NCBI GenBank assembly: GCA_040219275.1
Contig: JAVJSU010000085.1
Location: 62,001 to 126,000 of the forward strand
Reading direction: 5' to 3'
Origin: JAVJSU01 sp040219275
GTDB lineage: Bacteria > Chloroflexota > Anaerolineae > Aggregatilineales > Phototrophicaceae
Length of the DNA stretch: 64,000 nt
The notes under the pieces are model-generated. The model was not told the DNA's origin, made no database searches, and was given only the letters and a program-made list of their open reading frames with translations. Made by a program: the position numbers and the translations under genes. Of this stretch, positions 27,088 to 36,751 are shown in pieces. Each line of letters opens with the position of its first letter. The stretch's first letter is position 1.

Positions 27088-27141
27088 CAGATGCCCAAGA
27101 TTATATGTTTAGCCCAATTGCTTGTCAAGAAACTCAAACTT

Positions 27142-27837
27142 ATGGCGGACTCACTTAATTCATTGCATCAACTCAAAAGCAAGTCTCTGCGGGAGCGCAT
27201 TCTGGATGTTTTACGGGATGCCATCCTCTCCGGCGAATTTAAACCGGGGCAACCGCTCGTAGAAACCGATTTGGCGGCGCAGCTTGGTGTGAGTCGTGCA
27301 CCCTTGCGAGAAGCGATCCAAACGTTGAACAACGAGGGACTGGTAGAAACGATCCCGTATCACGGCACATCTGTCCGTGTATTGAGCAAAATTGACATCG
27401 AGGAGCTATACAGTTTGCGAAGTGTGCTGGAAGTGTTCGCCATTCAACGCCTGATTATGCTGGATAAGCCGGAAAATCTGGAACGTCTGGAAGCGGTCTA
27501 TCAGGATATGCTCGCCGCCGCGGATGCAGATGACCTAAAACAGGTCAGTGAGATTGATCGTGTCTTTCATGATGAACTCATCGGCATGAGTGAACACAGT
27601 TTATTGCAATCCACATGGAACAGCGTGGCGTTGCGCGTGCGGCAGGTGATGGCATTACGCAATATGCGAAATAGCGACATCAAGCAGATCGCCTACAACC
27701 ATTTGCCCATTATTGAGGCAATCCGCGACTGCGATGTGATCCGCGCTACCGAATTGATTCAATCGCATGTGGCTTCCGCCGGAGATTTAGTCGTCGGTCA
27801 TTGGAATGAAGATCAGCAGAGAATCGACTCTCAGTAA
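27142..27837 (+). CDS. GntR-family transcriptional regulator, FCD subfamily
   Basis: 231 aa from the ATG at 27142. Upstream in-frame starts exist at 27073 and 27091, but the first lies inside the operator palindrome. Winged helix-turn-helix at residues about 12-75: LRERILDVLRDAILSGEFKP, LVETDLAAQLGVSRAPLREAI, LVETIPYHGTSV. An all-helical FCD effector domain follows, with the metal/ligand Asp and His in DRVFHDELIGMSEH and a His near HLPIIEAI. It probably senses a carboxylate or amino-acid-like metabolite and controls both divergent arms. Its stop overlaps the start of the epimerase gene (TAATG). Confidence 0.92.
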   Translation: MADSLNSLHQLKSKSLRERILDVLRDAILSGEFKPGQPLVETDLAAQLGVSRAPLREAIQTLNNEGLVETIPYHGTSVRVLSKIDIEELYSLRSVLEVFAIQRLIMLDKPENLERLEAVYQDMLAAADADDLKQVSEIDRVFHDELIGMSEHSLLQSTWNSVALRVRQVMALRNMRNSDIKQIAYNHLPIIEAIRDCDVIRATELIQSHVASAGDLVVGHWNEDQQRIDSQ

Positions 27838-28814
27838 TGAACCAAAAGATGTCACAAACACCTTCTGAAAAACGGGTTTTAGTCACGGGCGGTGGCGGAT
27901 TTGTCTGCCGTCACATCATCGAGGCTTTGCTCCGTGCAGGCTTCGATGTGGTCGCGCTGGATCGTGTCTTTGATGCCGATTTGCTCGCCTATTGGCGCAC
28001 ACAATGGGCGGGACGCGTTGAGATATTGACGGAGTCCATTACGGATTTACCGCCGATGACTGTCGACGCGGTGGTGCATGGCGCGGCATTGACTGCCTCG
28101 GCTCAGGAAGCGGGATTATCACCGGAAGATCATTTGCGGGCGAATTTTGACCCGACGTTAAAAATACTCGAATGGGCGCAGGCAAACAGCGTCCGCCGGA
28201 CAGTGTGTATTAGTTCGAGCGCGGTGTATGCGTCCACTACCGGAAAAGTCAGCGAAGACCAACCACCCACACCCGATGGTTTGTACGCAATTGCTAAAAG
28301 CGCGACTGAATCTCTGGTACAAACATTACGTAGGGAATATGGGCGCGATGTGATTACCATAAGACTCAGTAATGTTTACGGCACGGGCGAAATCAGCCGC
28401 GAAAGCCGACCACGCGTGGGGTTAATCAACAAATTGATTCATAGCGCATTAACGGCTGGCAAGATGACGATTCTCAATCCCGACGAACTGCGTGATTGGA
28501 CATCCACCACCGATATTGGGCAGGCAGTTGTCAGTTTGATAGACGCACCCGCGCTCAATTACGCGCTGTATAACGTGGCATCCGAACAGACACTAACCAC
28601 CCGCCAACTCGCGGAAGAAATTCAAGCATTGTTGCCGGAAACATCACTGGTGATTTCCGATGACGTAAGACAGATCTTAGCGCGACAGGGATATCTGAGC
28701 CATGAGCGTTTACAAAACGATACCGGCTTCGATGGGTGGACATCGATCAGCGACGGTTTGGCGCAGATCATCGCATGGCAACGTGAGCAATTAAATCTAG
28801 GGGTGGTGCGCTGA
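27837..28814 (+). CDS. NAD-dependent epimerase/dehydratase (extended SDR)
   Basis: 325 aa. TGGGGF nucleotide loop at the N-terminus, a catalytic triad-like ISSSAVY, YAIAKS (Tyr, Lys), and NVYGTGE. Extended SDR enzymes act on sugars, often nucleotide sugars; here the neighbours are Gfo/Idh/MocA proteins, so a sugar acid or cyclitol-like substrate is possible. One-base overlap with the regulator upstream and the same with the oxidoreductase downstream (TGATG), so the three are one transcript. Confidence 0.9.
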   Translation: MNQKMSQTPSEKRVLVTGGGGFVCRHIIEALLRAGFDVVALDRVFDADLLAYWRTQWAGRVEILTESITDLPPMTVDAVVHGAALTASAQEAGLSPEDHLRANFDPTLKILEWAQANSVRRTVCISSSAVYASTTGKVSEDQPPTPDGLYAIAKSATESLVQTLRREYGRDVITIRLSNVYGTGEISRESRPRVGLINKLIHSALTAGKMTILNPDELRDWTSTTDIGQAVVSLIDAPALNYALYNVASEQTLTTRQLAEEIQALLPETSLVISDDVRQILARQGYLSHERLQNDTGFDGWTSISDGLAQIIAWQREQLNLGVVR

Positions 28815-29845
28815 TGATGCGGGTTGTATTAGCAGGTTTAGGGGTACGCGGGACGTACTGGGCAGATGTGATTACCCGCTCAACACGGGCGGAAATCATC
28901 GCCTATGCTGACCCGAATCCCGCCATGATCGAACGGGCGAAAGCACGCTTCGGCGATTATCCGGCGTTTGCCACCGCTGAAGAAGCCCTATCCGCGCTCG
29001 GTGACGATGTGGACGCGCTGGTATTGGCGAACCCACCGATGGGGCGTGAAGGTCAGGTGCGGGCGGCTACAGAACGGGGCATCCCCATGCTGATCGAAAA
29101 ACCGTTGGCGCTGGATGTGGTAGAAGCCGCTTATCTGGTCAACATTGCAGAATCCGCCGATGTGCCGATGATGATCGGGCTGAATTTTCGCTATTTGCCC
29201 GTGACCATCGAAACGCGCAAGTTGATCGCCGAAGGCACGATTGGTCAGCCAGCCTTTGCCCGCTTTACCTATGAGCGGTATCGGGATGGCAACCGCCCGG
29301 ATTTAAACAAATACCCGCTGACGATGGATCAACCGATGCTCTGGGAACAGACCATCCACCATTATGATCTACTGCGCTATGTGTACGGGCAGGAGCCAAT
29401 CCTCATCCAATCACAGACATGGAATCCCGCGTGGAGCATGTATGAAAGTGATGCCAACGTCGCCGCCATCATCACCTTTGACGGGGGCATGGTGGTCAAT
29501 TATCAGGGAACATGGCAGAGCAACTGGCATGTGCCAAACTTTGAATGGCGCACGGAATGTAGCGGCGGGGTGATCGTCCAGCAGGAGCAATTCGGCAAGC
29601 TCAATTATGCCGCCCATGCAGACGACACACTGCAACCCGTCACCCTACCTGAACATGAAATCTGGGTATCCGAAACCATCGGATTATTTGAAGCATTTGT
29701 GGATACTGTGGTCGACGATAAACCGCTGTACTGTAGCGGACGCGACCACTTAACATCCCTGGCGATGTTAGAAGCCAGCATACGGTCTAGCCGAGAAGGA
29801 CGAGGGGTCACGATAGACGAAGTGTTGCAAGTTGTCTCTCAATAA
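28814..29845 (+). CDS. Gfo/Idh/MocA-family oxidoreductase
   Basis: 343 aa. N-terminal Rossmann fold (VVLAGLGVRGTYWA), the family motif EKP in LIEKPLALD near residue 97, then a substrate domain with MLWEQTIHHYDLLRYVYG, where the His pair lies in the active site. Uses NAD(P) to oxidise or reduce a hydroxyl of a sugar or cyclitol, or an imine. ATG doublet at the start overlaps the epimerase stop. A second, distinct family member is at 35461. Confidence 0.9.
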   Translation: MMRVVLAGLGVRGTYWADVITRSTRAEIIAYADPNPAMIERAKARFGDYPAFATAEEALSALGDDVDALVLANPPMGREGQVRAATERGIPMLIEKPLALDVVEAAYLVNIAESADVPMMIGLNFRYLPVTIETRKLIAEGTIGQPAFARFTYERYRDGNRPDLNKYPLTMDQPMLWEQTIHHYDLLRYVYGQEPILIQSQTWNPAWSMYESDANVAAIITFDGGMVVNYQGTWQSNWHVPNFEWRTECSGGVIVQQEQFGKLNYAAHADDTLQPVTLPEHEIWVSETIGLFEAFVDTVVDDKPLYCSGRDHLTSLAMLEASIRSSREGRGVTIDEVLQVVSQ

Positions 29846-29889
29846 ACGCTTGCATACCTTTCCGCTGTGACCCGAAGCAACTTCACTGT

Positions 29890-29919
29890 CCTTCCCCAAT
29901 CAATTGTAAGCGGGGAAGG
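29890..29919. other. Stem-loop CCTTCCCC/GGGGAAGG
   Basis: Perfect 8-bp arms with a 14-base loop between the oxidoreductase and the ABC transporter. No T-run follows, so a terminator is not clear; it may be a processing or attenuation structure. Confidence 0.45.
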
Positions 29920-30022
29920 CATCGTAAACCGTTAAGAGCACGTTAAGGAGGTGTATCACGGCACAAAAACGTATTTTTTCATCTCTCGCCCGTATTACCC
30001 AATATCTTATAAGGAGCACATT

Positions 30023-31615
30023 ATGATTAAACTTTTCCCGCGTATGGGTAAATTATTCACCGTAGCCGTTCTGGTTATGGCGATGCTACCCCTTGTAGTC
30101 AACGGACAGGCACCCGGTCCCGATGAAAACACACTGGTAATCGCCCAGAGTGTGGATGTTGCCGGTTGGGAACCCGCACAGGTCAGTTCCCGTGCAGAAG
30201 CCAATATCTTCTCCCACCTGTTCGCCACACTCTATGAAATCAGCGAAGAAGGTACACTGGAACCTTATCTGGCAACATCTTATAGTCTGGATGAAACCGG
30301 TACAGAAATCACCTTTACCCTCAACGAAGGCTTGACCTGCCATGATGGTGAAGCACTGACGGCAGAAGATGTCGCCTATACCTTCAACCGTGCCGCTGAT
30401 CCTGAAAACGCCTTCACCGGCAACACGCCCGGCTTCGTCTTTGACTCAACAGGATTCATCAATGCGGAAGCCATTAGCGAATTGGAAGTGACTCTGTTCG
30501 TTGAACAATTCCAATCCATCAATCTCGGTCTGCTTGCGGAAGTGAACATTCAGTGCATGGATTCCTACTCGTCCATGACACTCGAAGAAGCCGCCGCCAT
30601 GCCTATTGGCTCTGGTCCTTATCGCTTCGTGGAATGGGTGCCAGATTCACACGTCACCATCGAACGCGTACCGGAATTTACCCTACGTCCCAACAATTTT
30701 GAAACCATCGTCTGGCGCGTCATCCCGGAAGCCAGCACCCGTACCGCAGAATTGATCGCCGGTAATGTGGACATCATCGCCAACGTTGTGCCCGATCAAA
30801 TTGAAGCCATTAATAGCTCCGGCGTGGCAGAAGTTCAGGCAGTCGCCGGTACACGGCGTATGTATGTCGGTTTCAATTTCACCAGTTTCTTTGAAGGTGA
30901 ACCCGGCTGGGAAGAAATTCAGAACACCGATGTGCGTGTTGCCATGCAATATGCCGTTGACGTACCGACCATCTGCGAAACCCTGCTCGGTACAGAATGC
31001 ACCCGTGCCTCCAGCATGGTGAACCCGCCCAACGACAACCCGAACCTCGAACCGTATCCTTATGATCCAGAACAAGCAGAAGCCCTGCTCGATGCCGCCG
31101 GTTATCCGCGTGGTGATGACGGCGTGCGCTTTGAAATCACCTTGATGGCGGGTGCGGGTCGTTACTTGAATGATGTCAACGTCGTTCAGGCTATCGGTCA
31201 GTATCTCTCCGATGTCGGTGTTCAGACCAATGTCCAGATCATGGACTGGACCGCAGAATTTGTCCCGGCTCTCCGTCAACATCAGGTCGGTCCTTTGTAC
31301 TTCGTCGGTACCGGTGGTGGCACATGGAACGCCCAGTATGATATGGCGGATCTGTCCTCACCCACCGGCGCAACCAACTACACCGAATGGAGCAACCCGG
31401 AATGGTTCTCTCTGCGTGAAGGGCTGTTTAACCCGGCATTGACCGCAGAAGAAACCCAGGAAATTGTCAACCAAATGCTGGAAGTCTTCTACAATGACCC
31501 GCCCTGGTTACTGCTGTACTTCCAACCGGATTTCTATGGTGTTTCCAACCGTGTGGATTGGAATGCCCGCCGTGATGAGAAGGTCTTCGTCTGGGCGGCA
31601 AACTTCTTTGAATAA
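30023..31615 (+). CDS. ABC transporter substrate-binding protein, family 5 (peptide/nickel type)
   Basis: 530 aa from the ATG at 30023, which has AAGGAG 6 bases upstream; the longer frame back to 29951 has no such site. Signal peptide: KLFPRMGKLF then a hydrophobic run VAVLVMAMLPLVVNG. Family features: TLVIAQSVDVAGWEP, LEPYLATSYSLDETGTEITFTLNEG, CHDGEALTAEDVAYTFNR, GSGPYRFVEW, ADVRVAMQYAVD-like TDVRVAMQYAVD. Captures a peptide or a peptide-like or glycoside solute outside the membrane and delivers it to the two permeases that follow. Confidence 0.93.
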   Translation: MIKLFPRMGKLFTVAVLVMAMLPLVVNGQAPGPDENTLVIAQSVDVAGWEPAQVSSRAEANIFSHLFATLYEISEEGTLEPYLATSYSLDETGTEITFTLNEGLTCHDGEALTAEDVAYTFNRAADPENAFTGNTPGFVFDSTGFINAEAISELEVTLFVEQFQSINLGLLAEVNIQCMDSYSSMTLEEAAAMPIGSGPYRFVEWVPDSHVTIERVPEFTLRPNNFETIVWRVIPEASTRTAELIAGNVDIIANVVPDQIEAINSSGVAEVQAVAGTRRMYVGFNFTSFFEGEPGWEEIQNTDVRVAMQYAVDVPTICETLLGTECTRASSMVNPPNDNPNLEPYPYDPEQAEALLDAAGYPRGDDGVRFEITLMAGAGRYLNDVNVVQAIGQYLSDVGVQTNVQIMDWTAEFVPALRQHQVGPLYFVGTGGGTWNAQYDMADLSSPTGATNYTEWSNPEWFSLREGLFNPALTAEETQEIVNQMLEVFYNDPPWLLLYFQPDFYGVSNRVDWNARRDEKVFVWAANFFE

Positions 31616-31636
31616 ATTCAACCTGTAACATATTTC

Positions 31637-31668
31637 GAGGGGTGTTTATCTACGGATATGCACCCCTC
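31637..31668 (+). other. Stem-loop GAGGGGTG/CACCCCTC between binding protein and permease
   Basis: Perfect 8-bp arms with a 16-base loop, 21 bases past the binding-protein stop. Such hairpins often protect the abundant binding-protein mRNA so that it is made in excess of the permeases. No T-run, so partial termination is unlikely. Confidence 0.5.
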
Positions 31669-31701
31669 ACCCCGATAAACATCTAAGACCGAAGGCAAAT
31701 C

Positions 31702-32679
31702 ATGGGTGCATATTTAGTACGTCGCTTGCTACAGACCATTATCGTTCTTATCGGTGTGACGTTGCTTTCATTTGTCACGCTACACCTTGCCGGTGATCCG
31801 ACGTATCTATATGTCAGTGAACGCGCAACGGAACAGGAGATCGAAAACACACGGCGGGCACTCGGATTTGATCGCCCTCTACCGGAACAATATCTGACCT
31901 ATGTCGGGCGTGTCATACAGGGCGATTTTGGCGTATCTTTGCGTGCACAACGCCCCGCGCTAGACATGGTGTTAGAACGCCTGCCCGCCACCCTCGAATT
32001 GACGATCATGGCGATGATTGTGGCGACAGCTTTCGCTATACCCATCGGTATTTTGTCCGCGATGCGGCGTGGCACCGCTTTTGATGGCAGTATGATGCTC
32101 GTCGCCATGTTAGGACAATCCATCCCTAGCTTCTGGCTCGGCTTGATGCTGATTATTTTTGTCGGGCTAAATTTGCGCTGGTTGCCGATTTCAGGGCATG
32201 TGCCCTTTTTAGACCCGCTTCTGGATGGCGATTTTCAGCGCGCATTTACCAACTTTCCGGATGCCATGCGCCATTTGCTTTTGCCTGCCATCACCGTTGG
32301 CGTGTTCTCCCTCTCACGTAATGCCCGTCTGGTGCGCTCTGCTATGTTAGAGGTGCTCTCACAGGATTACATCCGCACGGCACGCTCAAAAGGTCTGCGC
32401 GAACCGAAAGTCATTATCAGCCATGCCTTCCGCAATGCCCTGATTCCGGTGATTACCATGCTCGGTCTGGAATTCGGCTTCTTATTAAGCGGTGTGGTCG
32501 TCGCGGAGACGATCTTCTCCTGGCCCGGTGTGGGACGGCTCGTATTTGATGCCATCAATCAGCGCAATATTCCGGTTGTTCAAGCATCGGTGATTATGTT
32601 TTCGTTTATGTTTGTCTCACTAAACCTTTTCGTAGATTTGCTTTATGTCCGACTCGATCCACGAATTCGATTGAATTAG
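31702..32679 (+). CDS. ABC transporter permease, DppB type
   Basis: 325 aa inner-membrane protein with six predicted membrane spans. Starts MGAYLVRRLLQTIIVLIGVTLLSF as in DppB/OppB. The EAA coupling loop is RTARSKGLREPKVIISHAFRNA near residue 230. Ends LLYVRLDPRIRLN, typical for the family. Pairs with the DppC-type permease downstream (43-base gap). Confidence 0.95.
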   Translation: MGAYLVRRLLQTIIVLIGVTLLSFVTLHLAGDPTYLYVSERATEQEIENTRRALGFDRPLPEQYLTYVGRVIQGDFGVSLRAQRPALDMVLERLPATLELTIMAMIVATAFAIPIGILSAMRRGTAFDGSMMLVAMLGQSIPSFWLGLMLIIFVGLNLRWLPISGHVPFLDPLLDGDFQRAFTNFPDAMRHLLLPAITVGVFSLSRNARLVRSAMLEVLSQDYIRTARSKGLREPKVIISHAFRNALIPVITMLGLEFGFLLSGVVVAETIFSWPGVGRLVFDAINQRNIPVVQASVIMFSFMFVSLNLFVDLLYVRLDPRIRLN

Positions 32680-32722
32680 GAGAGGCATCCTTCATGATGA
32701 TGGAAAATCAGGTGAATATCCC

Positions 32723-33658
32723 ATGACTACGCATACAGCACAACAGGATGTCCTTTCGCTCTCTAATTCTGAGTTGGCACCGACGACCTCTTCGCTAAGA
32801 CGCGCCCGCAAAAGTTTGATCCGTGCGCGCTGGCCCGTTCTCGCACTCATTATCCTGATTGTGATGGTCAGTATGGCACTTTTCGGTCCAGAAGTCGCGC
32901 CGAAAGACCCCAATCGCCAGAATTTACGCGCCCGCCTGACCGCCCCGTTTACAGCGAACGAAGAAACCGGAGATGTCGACTTTTTGCTCGGTACAGATGG
33001 ACTTGGACGTGACTTGCTCTCGCGCTTGATTTACGGCGCGCGCATTTCCGTTTCGGTTGGCTTTGTTGCGGTGTTTATCGGTGGAATTATCGGCACACTC
33101 GCCGGTTTGGTCGGTGGCTATACCGGCGGCTATGTCGATGACATCATCATGCGGCTGGCGGATATTCAACTGGCGTTTCCCTTTATTTTGCTAGCCATTA
33201 TGATATTGGTGGTGCTCGGTCAGGGTGTGTTGAACCTGATTCTTGTACTCGGCATCGGGCAATGGGTCACGTATGCCCGTATCGCCCGTGGCGAGACCAT
33301 CGCGCAACGCGGGCAGGAATATGTGGAAGCCGCCCGTAGCATGGGCATGGGGCATTGGCGCATCATGCTCAAGGAAATTTTGCCGAACATTCTCGCACCG
33401 TTGATCGTCATCGCGTCGTTTAACGTCGCCAGCGTGATTCTCGCAGAAGCCGCGTTGTCGTTTCTCGGTCTGGGTGTGCCGCCGGATGTCCCCACATGGG
33501 GCGCGATGCTGGCACAAAGCCGTGATACGCTTCTCGCAGGCAAATGGTGGCTGGCATTTTATCCCGGTCTGGCGATCATGTTTACCGTGCTTTCGCTCAA
33601 CATTTTAGGCGACTGGCTCCGTGATTTCCTTGACCCGCGCTTACGTGGTGGTGATTGA
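32723..33658 (+). CDS. ABC transporter permease, DppC type
   Basis: 311 aa. N-terminal span after a basic leader (RRARKSLIRARWPVLAL), then PNRQNLRARL, LLGTDGLGRDLLSRLIYGAR (a DppC hallmark), EAA loop EAARSMGMGHWRIMLKEILPN, ending GDWLRDFLDPRLRG. Completes the membrane part of the importer. No ATP-binding DppD/DppF genes follow; the next gene is unrelated. The ATPases must come from elsewhere in the genome. Confidence 0.95.
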   Translation: MTTHTAQQDVLSLSNSELAPTTSSLRRARKSLIRARWPVLALIILIVMVSMALFGPEVAPKDPNRQNLRARLTAPFTANEETGDVDFLLGTDGLGRDLLSRLIYGARISVSVGFVAVFIGGIIGTLAGLVGGYTGGYVDDIIMRLADIQLAFPFILLAIMILVVLGQGVLNLILVLGIGQWVTYARIARGETIAQRGQEYVEAARSMGMGHWRIMLKEILPNILAPLIVIASFNVASVILAEAALSFLGLGVPPDVPTWGAMLAQSRDTLLAGKWWLAFYPGLAIMFTVLSLNILGDWLRDFLDPRLRGGD

Positions 33659-33701
33659 TAGTCGTATCATTTAGGCAGTTTTATTTTTACTTGCAGTGTT
33701 T

Positions 33702-33799
33702 AAATCCCCCCTCTAAATCTCCCCCCGCTTCGCAATGAGGGGGAGCATTGTAAGTCTCCCCTTGCGAAGCGGGGAGGGGCTGGGGGGAGGGGATTTTTT
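33702..33799. repeat. Family R2 element
   Basis: aatcccccctctaaatctcc through ccccttgcgaagcggggagg and ctggggggaggggatttttt. Longest intergenic copy; its ends are themselves inverted (aatccccccct / aggggatttt). Nearly the same order of blocks as 55708-55798. Confidence 0.8.
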
Positions 33800-33849
33800 C
33801 ACGTCAAAAGCCAAAAATTAACAATTTATTTCTCCCACAAAGAGGCATT

Positions 33850-35232
33850 ATGACTGACAAAACATTTGTAGGCATTCAAATCGGCGCGATCAGCTTTATT
33901 GATGAAGGCGTTGAGCAAGTGCTCGACATTTTGCAGGAAACAGCAGGCGTGAATGCCCTGCTCATCTCCGCGCTTTCATGGAGCATCGGCAACGCAGGAC
34001 GGGCGGCATACGGTTTCCCCGATCATGGCGTGCAGGAACTCGATAATCTACAGGGTGGCGCGTTCTATAAGACCAACCCCGACTATTATCAGGCGACCTT
34101 CCACAAAAAATTCGACGCGCCCGATCCCCTTTATAAAGGATTCGACACGCTGGCAGATGTGATTCCGGCGGCGACCAAGCGTGGCATGAAGGTCTATACC
34201 TATTATTGCGAGACGGCAAGCTCGGCGATCCGATCCATCTGGCAACCGGGATTTGTCCACTTTTTAGATCGCGATCATTGGGGCAAAGTCGCCACCCGCC
34301 CGTCGTTGCTCAATCCACATTACAAAACGTGGTGGCGCTCCGTGCTGGATGACTGGTTCAGCAATCATGATCTGACCGGATTGCTGTGGGGAATCGAACG
34401 CCAGAGTCCGCTCATGGATATTTTTCGTGCGGATAGCTCCACTGGCTTTGACGAATACTTTAAAGCAGAAGCCCGCGCCCGTGGCATCGACGTGGAACGC
34501 GCCATCACCGGCTATCGCAAAGTCGATACGATGCTGAAAGCCATCCGCAACGGAGAGCGTTACGACGAACCCGTTTTCGTGATGATCCTGCGCCAATTGC
34601 TCCACTATCCCGAAGTGCTCATGTGGGAAAAAATGTGGCTGGACGCACATCAAGAGTTCTATCATGAAATTTCCGGTCAGGTGAAGTTCTACGATCCCAA
34701 GAAAGAAATTGGTCTGGGCATCTGGCAGGTCATCAACACCTATAACCCGTACCTCCGCGCTCAATACGATCAAGCCGAATATGCGGAATATGCGGATTGG
34801 TTCAAGCCGGTGCTCTATCACACGCCCGCAGGCGCACGCTTTGAAGGCTTCGCGCAATCTTGGCAAAAAGGCGTGCTGGCGGATGCCACGCCGGACGGAG
34901 CCTATAACGCGCTTGCCAACGTGCTCGGCTTAGAAGAATTTATCGCCCCGCGTGAAGAAGCGAACATGGCGGGCTTTAAACCGGAATATGTCAAACAATG
35001 GACGGAAAAATTGGTGAAAGCCACCGGACGCAAAGTGTATCCGGGAATCGGCGCAGGCGTGGGGCATCCGGGCGAGAGCAAAGCCACCACCCCGCAAGAG
35101 ATGAAAGAAGCCGTCCACGCTGGCTACGAAGGTGGCGCGAGTGGCGTGATGATCTCGCGTAATTATTCCGAAGCTGAACTGAGTAGTCTGCAAGCTATCG
35201 GCGATGCCATCCGTGATTTGGGGTTGCTGTAG
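33850..35232 (+). CDS. Putative TIM-barrel protein, glycoside-hydrolase-like
   Basis: 460 aa, not recognised with certainty. No signal peptide. The chain alternates short strands and helices as in a TIM barrel: TFVGIQIGAISF, VNALLISALSW, GMKVYTYYCET, DLTGLLWGIERQSP (strand end carrying Glu), YPEVLMWEKMW, RKVYPGIGAGVG, GASGVMISRNY. The opening and the LLW-GIERQSPL segment recall sugar-hydrolase-superfamily proteins that precede Gfo/Idh/MocA genes. It is preceded by AGAGG and followed by another oxidoreductase, so it probably works on the imported compound. Catalytic residues cannot be assigned. Confidence 0.6.
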   Translation: MTDKTFVGIQIGAISFIDEGVEQVLDILQETAGVNALLISALSWSIGNAGRAAYGFPDHGVQELDNLQGGAFYKTNPDYYQATFHKKFDAPDPLYKGFDTLADVIPAATKRGMKVYTYYCETASSAIRSIWQPGFVHFLDRDHWGKVATRPSLLNPHYKTWWRSVLDDWFSNHDLTGLLWGIERQSPLMDIFRADSSTGFDEYFKAEARARGIDVERAITGYRKVDTMLKAIRNGERYDEPVFVMILRQLLHYPEVLMWEKMWLDAHQEFYHEISGQVKFYDPKKEIGLGIWQVINTYNPYLRAQYDQAEYAEYADWFKPVLYHTPAGARFEGFAQSWQKGVLADATPDGAYNALANVLGLEEFIAPREEANMAGFKPEYVKQWTEKLVKATGRKVYPGIGAGVGHPGESKATTPQEMKEAVHAGYEGGASGVMISRNYSEAELSSLQAIGDAIRDLGLL

Positions 35233-35273
35233 GGTGGAGTAGGGAGTTTGGCGTTTGAATATTTAATGGGTTG

Positions 35274-35298
35274 GTGGGCGAACTGCTAGTTCGCCCAC
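35274..35298. repeat. Family R1 palindrome, GAACT variant
   Basis: GTGGGCGAACT-GCT-AGTTCGCCCAC, perfect 11-bp arms. Confidence 0.88.
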
Positions 35299-35378
35299 TG
35301 CCGATTGTCTATATTTTATCAAACATCAAAAGGTGACTCTTTCGGGTAGGTGAATAATTACCCTAAACCATTCTCATC

Positions 35379-35410
35379 TTTTCTCTGTGATCTTTGTGTC
35401 TCTATGGTTT
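35379..35410. repeat. Family R3 string
   Basis: ttttctctgtgatctttgtg followed by tctctatggttt, ahead of the oxidoreductase gene. Confidence 0.55.
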
Positions 35411-35460
35411 AATTTTTTTAATAAGTTAACATCAATAAATCATCCAAATGGGAGAAACCC

Positions 35461-36528
35461 ATGACCATTAAAACAGCCGTAATCGGCGCGAGCTTTGCCA
35501 GAGATGCCTATTTGCCCGCGCTCAACCTCATCGACGATGTGGAGGTGGTGGCGATTGCCAGCGCCCGCATGGAAAGCGCCCAAACCGTCGCCGAAAAATT
35601 CAACATCCCCAACGTCTATGATGACTGGGAAAAAATGTACGCCGCGCACGCACTTGATCTGGTATGTATCGCCACGCCGACCATTTACCATGCGCCAATG
35701 ACCCTCGCCGCGCTGGATGCCGGAGCGCATGTGCTCTGCGAAAAGCCGATGGCGATGCACGCGGGCGAATCCCTCGCCATGCTGGAAAAAGCCGAATCTC
35801 TCGGACGGGTACATATCATCGGGCATGAATTACGCTTTAATCCCACCCGCCGGAAGCTCAAACAGATCATCGACGACGGCACAATCGGCACGGTGCGCCA
35901 TGCCAGCGTGGTCAATATCAGCCCGACGTGGGGCGATCCTGCCAGCCGTCCCGCCGGAGATTGGTGGTCACTCGCGGAAATGGGCGGCGGCAGACTCGGC
36001 GCGAACGGATCGCATCAACTGGACTTGTTGCGCTGGTGGCTCGGCGATATTGGGGCGCTCACCGGACAGGTCGCCACGATGGTGCCGGATCGCGTCGATA
36101 AAAATACCGGCGAGGCATGGACAGCCACCGCCGACGATCAACTCAGTTTTACGCTTGAAATGCAAAGCGGGGCGATTGTCTCCGTGTTCTTGAGCGGTGT
36201 GGCGCGTCACAACATGGGCAATCATGTGCAGATTTTCGGCAGTGAAGGCACGATTTTACTCTCCAACGATGACGAAAAGTTACTGGTCGCCCGCGTCGGT
36301 GAGGAGTATCAGGACATGAGCGTCGCCGACCCGAACGCCACCTTGCCCGGAGTCAACAAAGGCATCTGGAATGTGTCATTCGTCGCGCTGATGCAAGAAC
36401 TCACTGGCGCGATCCGTGAAGGGCGCAAGCTCAACGCGGGCGCAACCTTCGCCGACGGACACAAAACCCAATTGGCGATGGATGCCATCAAGCAATCCTG
36501 GGCGGAACGTCGCTGGATTACGCTCTAA
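35461..36528 (+). CDS. Gfo/Idh/MocA-family oxidoreductase
   Basis: 355 aa. Rossmann start AVIGASFARDAYLPAL, family motif CEKPMAMH near residue 97, HELRFNPTRRKLK, and GANGSHQLDLLRWWLG, where the His is in the active site. NAD(P)-dependent oxidation or reduction of a sugar- or cyclitol-like molecule. GGGAG lies 7 bases before the ATG. Different subgroup from 28814-29845 (shared fold, low identity), so the two probably act at different steps of one pathway. Confidence 0.9.
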   Translation: MTIKTAVIGASFARDAYLPALNLIDDVEVVAIASARMESAQTVAEKFNIPNVYDDWEKMYAAHALDLVCIATPTIYHAPMTLAALDAGAHVLCEKPMAMHAGESLAMLEKAESLGRVHIIGHELRFNPTRRKLKQIIDDGTIGTVRHASVVNISPTWGDPASRPAGDWWSLAEMGGGRLGANGSHQLDLLRWWLGDIGALTGQVATMVPDRVDKNTGEAWTATADDQLSFTLEMQSGAIVSVFLSGVARHNMGNHVQIFGSEGTILLSNDDEKLLVARVGEEYQDMSVADPNATLPGVNKGIWNVSFVALMQELTGAIREGRKLNAGATFADGHKTQLAMDAIKQSWAERRWITL

Positions 36529-36565
36529 TCTGTCTCAATTGAACGTTGTCTTGCAAAAATTTAAA

Positions 36566-36646
36566 AATCCCCATCTCCTAGCCCCTTCAGTGAGAAGTGG
36601 AACAAGTCCCTCCTTGCGAAGCGGGGAGGGATTTAGGGAGGGGATT
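36566..36646. repeat. Family R2 element, degraded
   Basis: aatccccatctcctagcccc ... ccttgcgaagcggggaggga tttagggaggggatt; the central block matches the other R2 copies. Confidence 0.7.
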
Positions 36647-36678
36647 AAATGCAAAAGCGCAAAGAAATTTTTCTCGTT

Positions 36679-36706
36679 GTTTCTCTGTGTCCTTTGTGTC
36701 TCAATT
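36679..36706. repeat. Family R3 string
   Basis: gtttctctgtgtcctttgtg then tctcaatttt. Directly follows the R2 copy. Confidence 0.55.
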
Positions 36707-36751
36707 TTTTTCTAATTACACGTAAAAATTATCCAACCGGAGGACAATCCC

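Noticed and set aside
30683..31282. 199-aa minus-strand open frame
   Set aside because: Antisense to the binding-protein gene; no recognisable domain or start signal.
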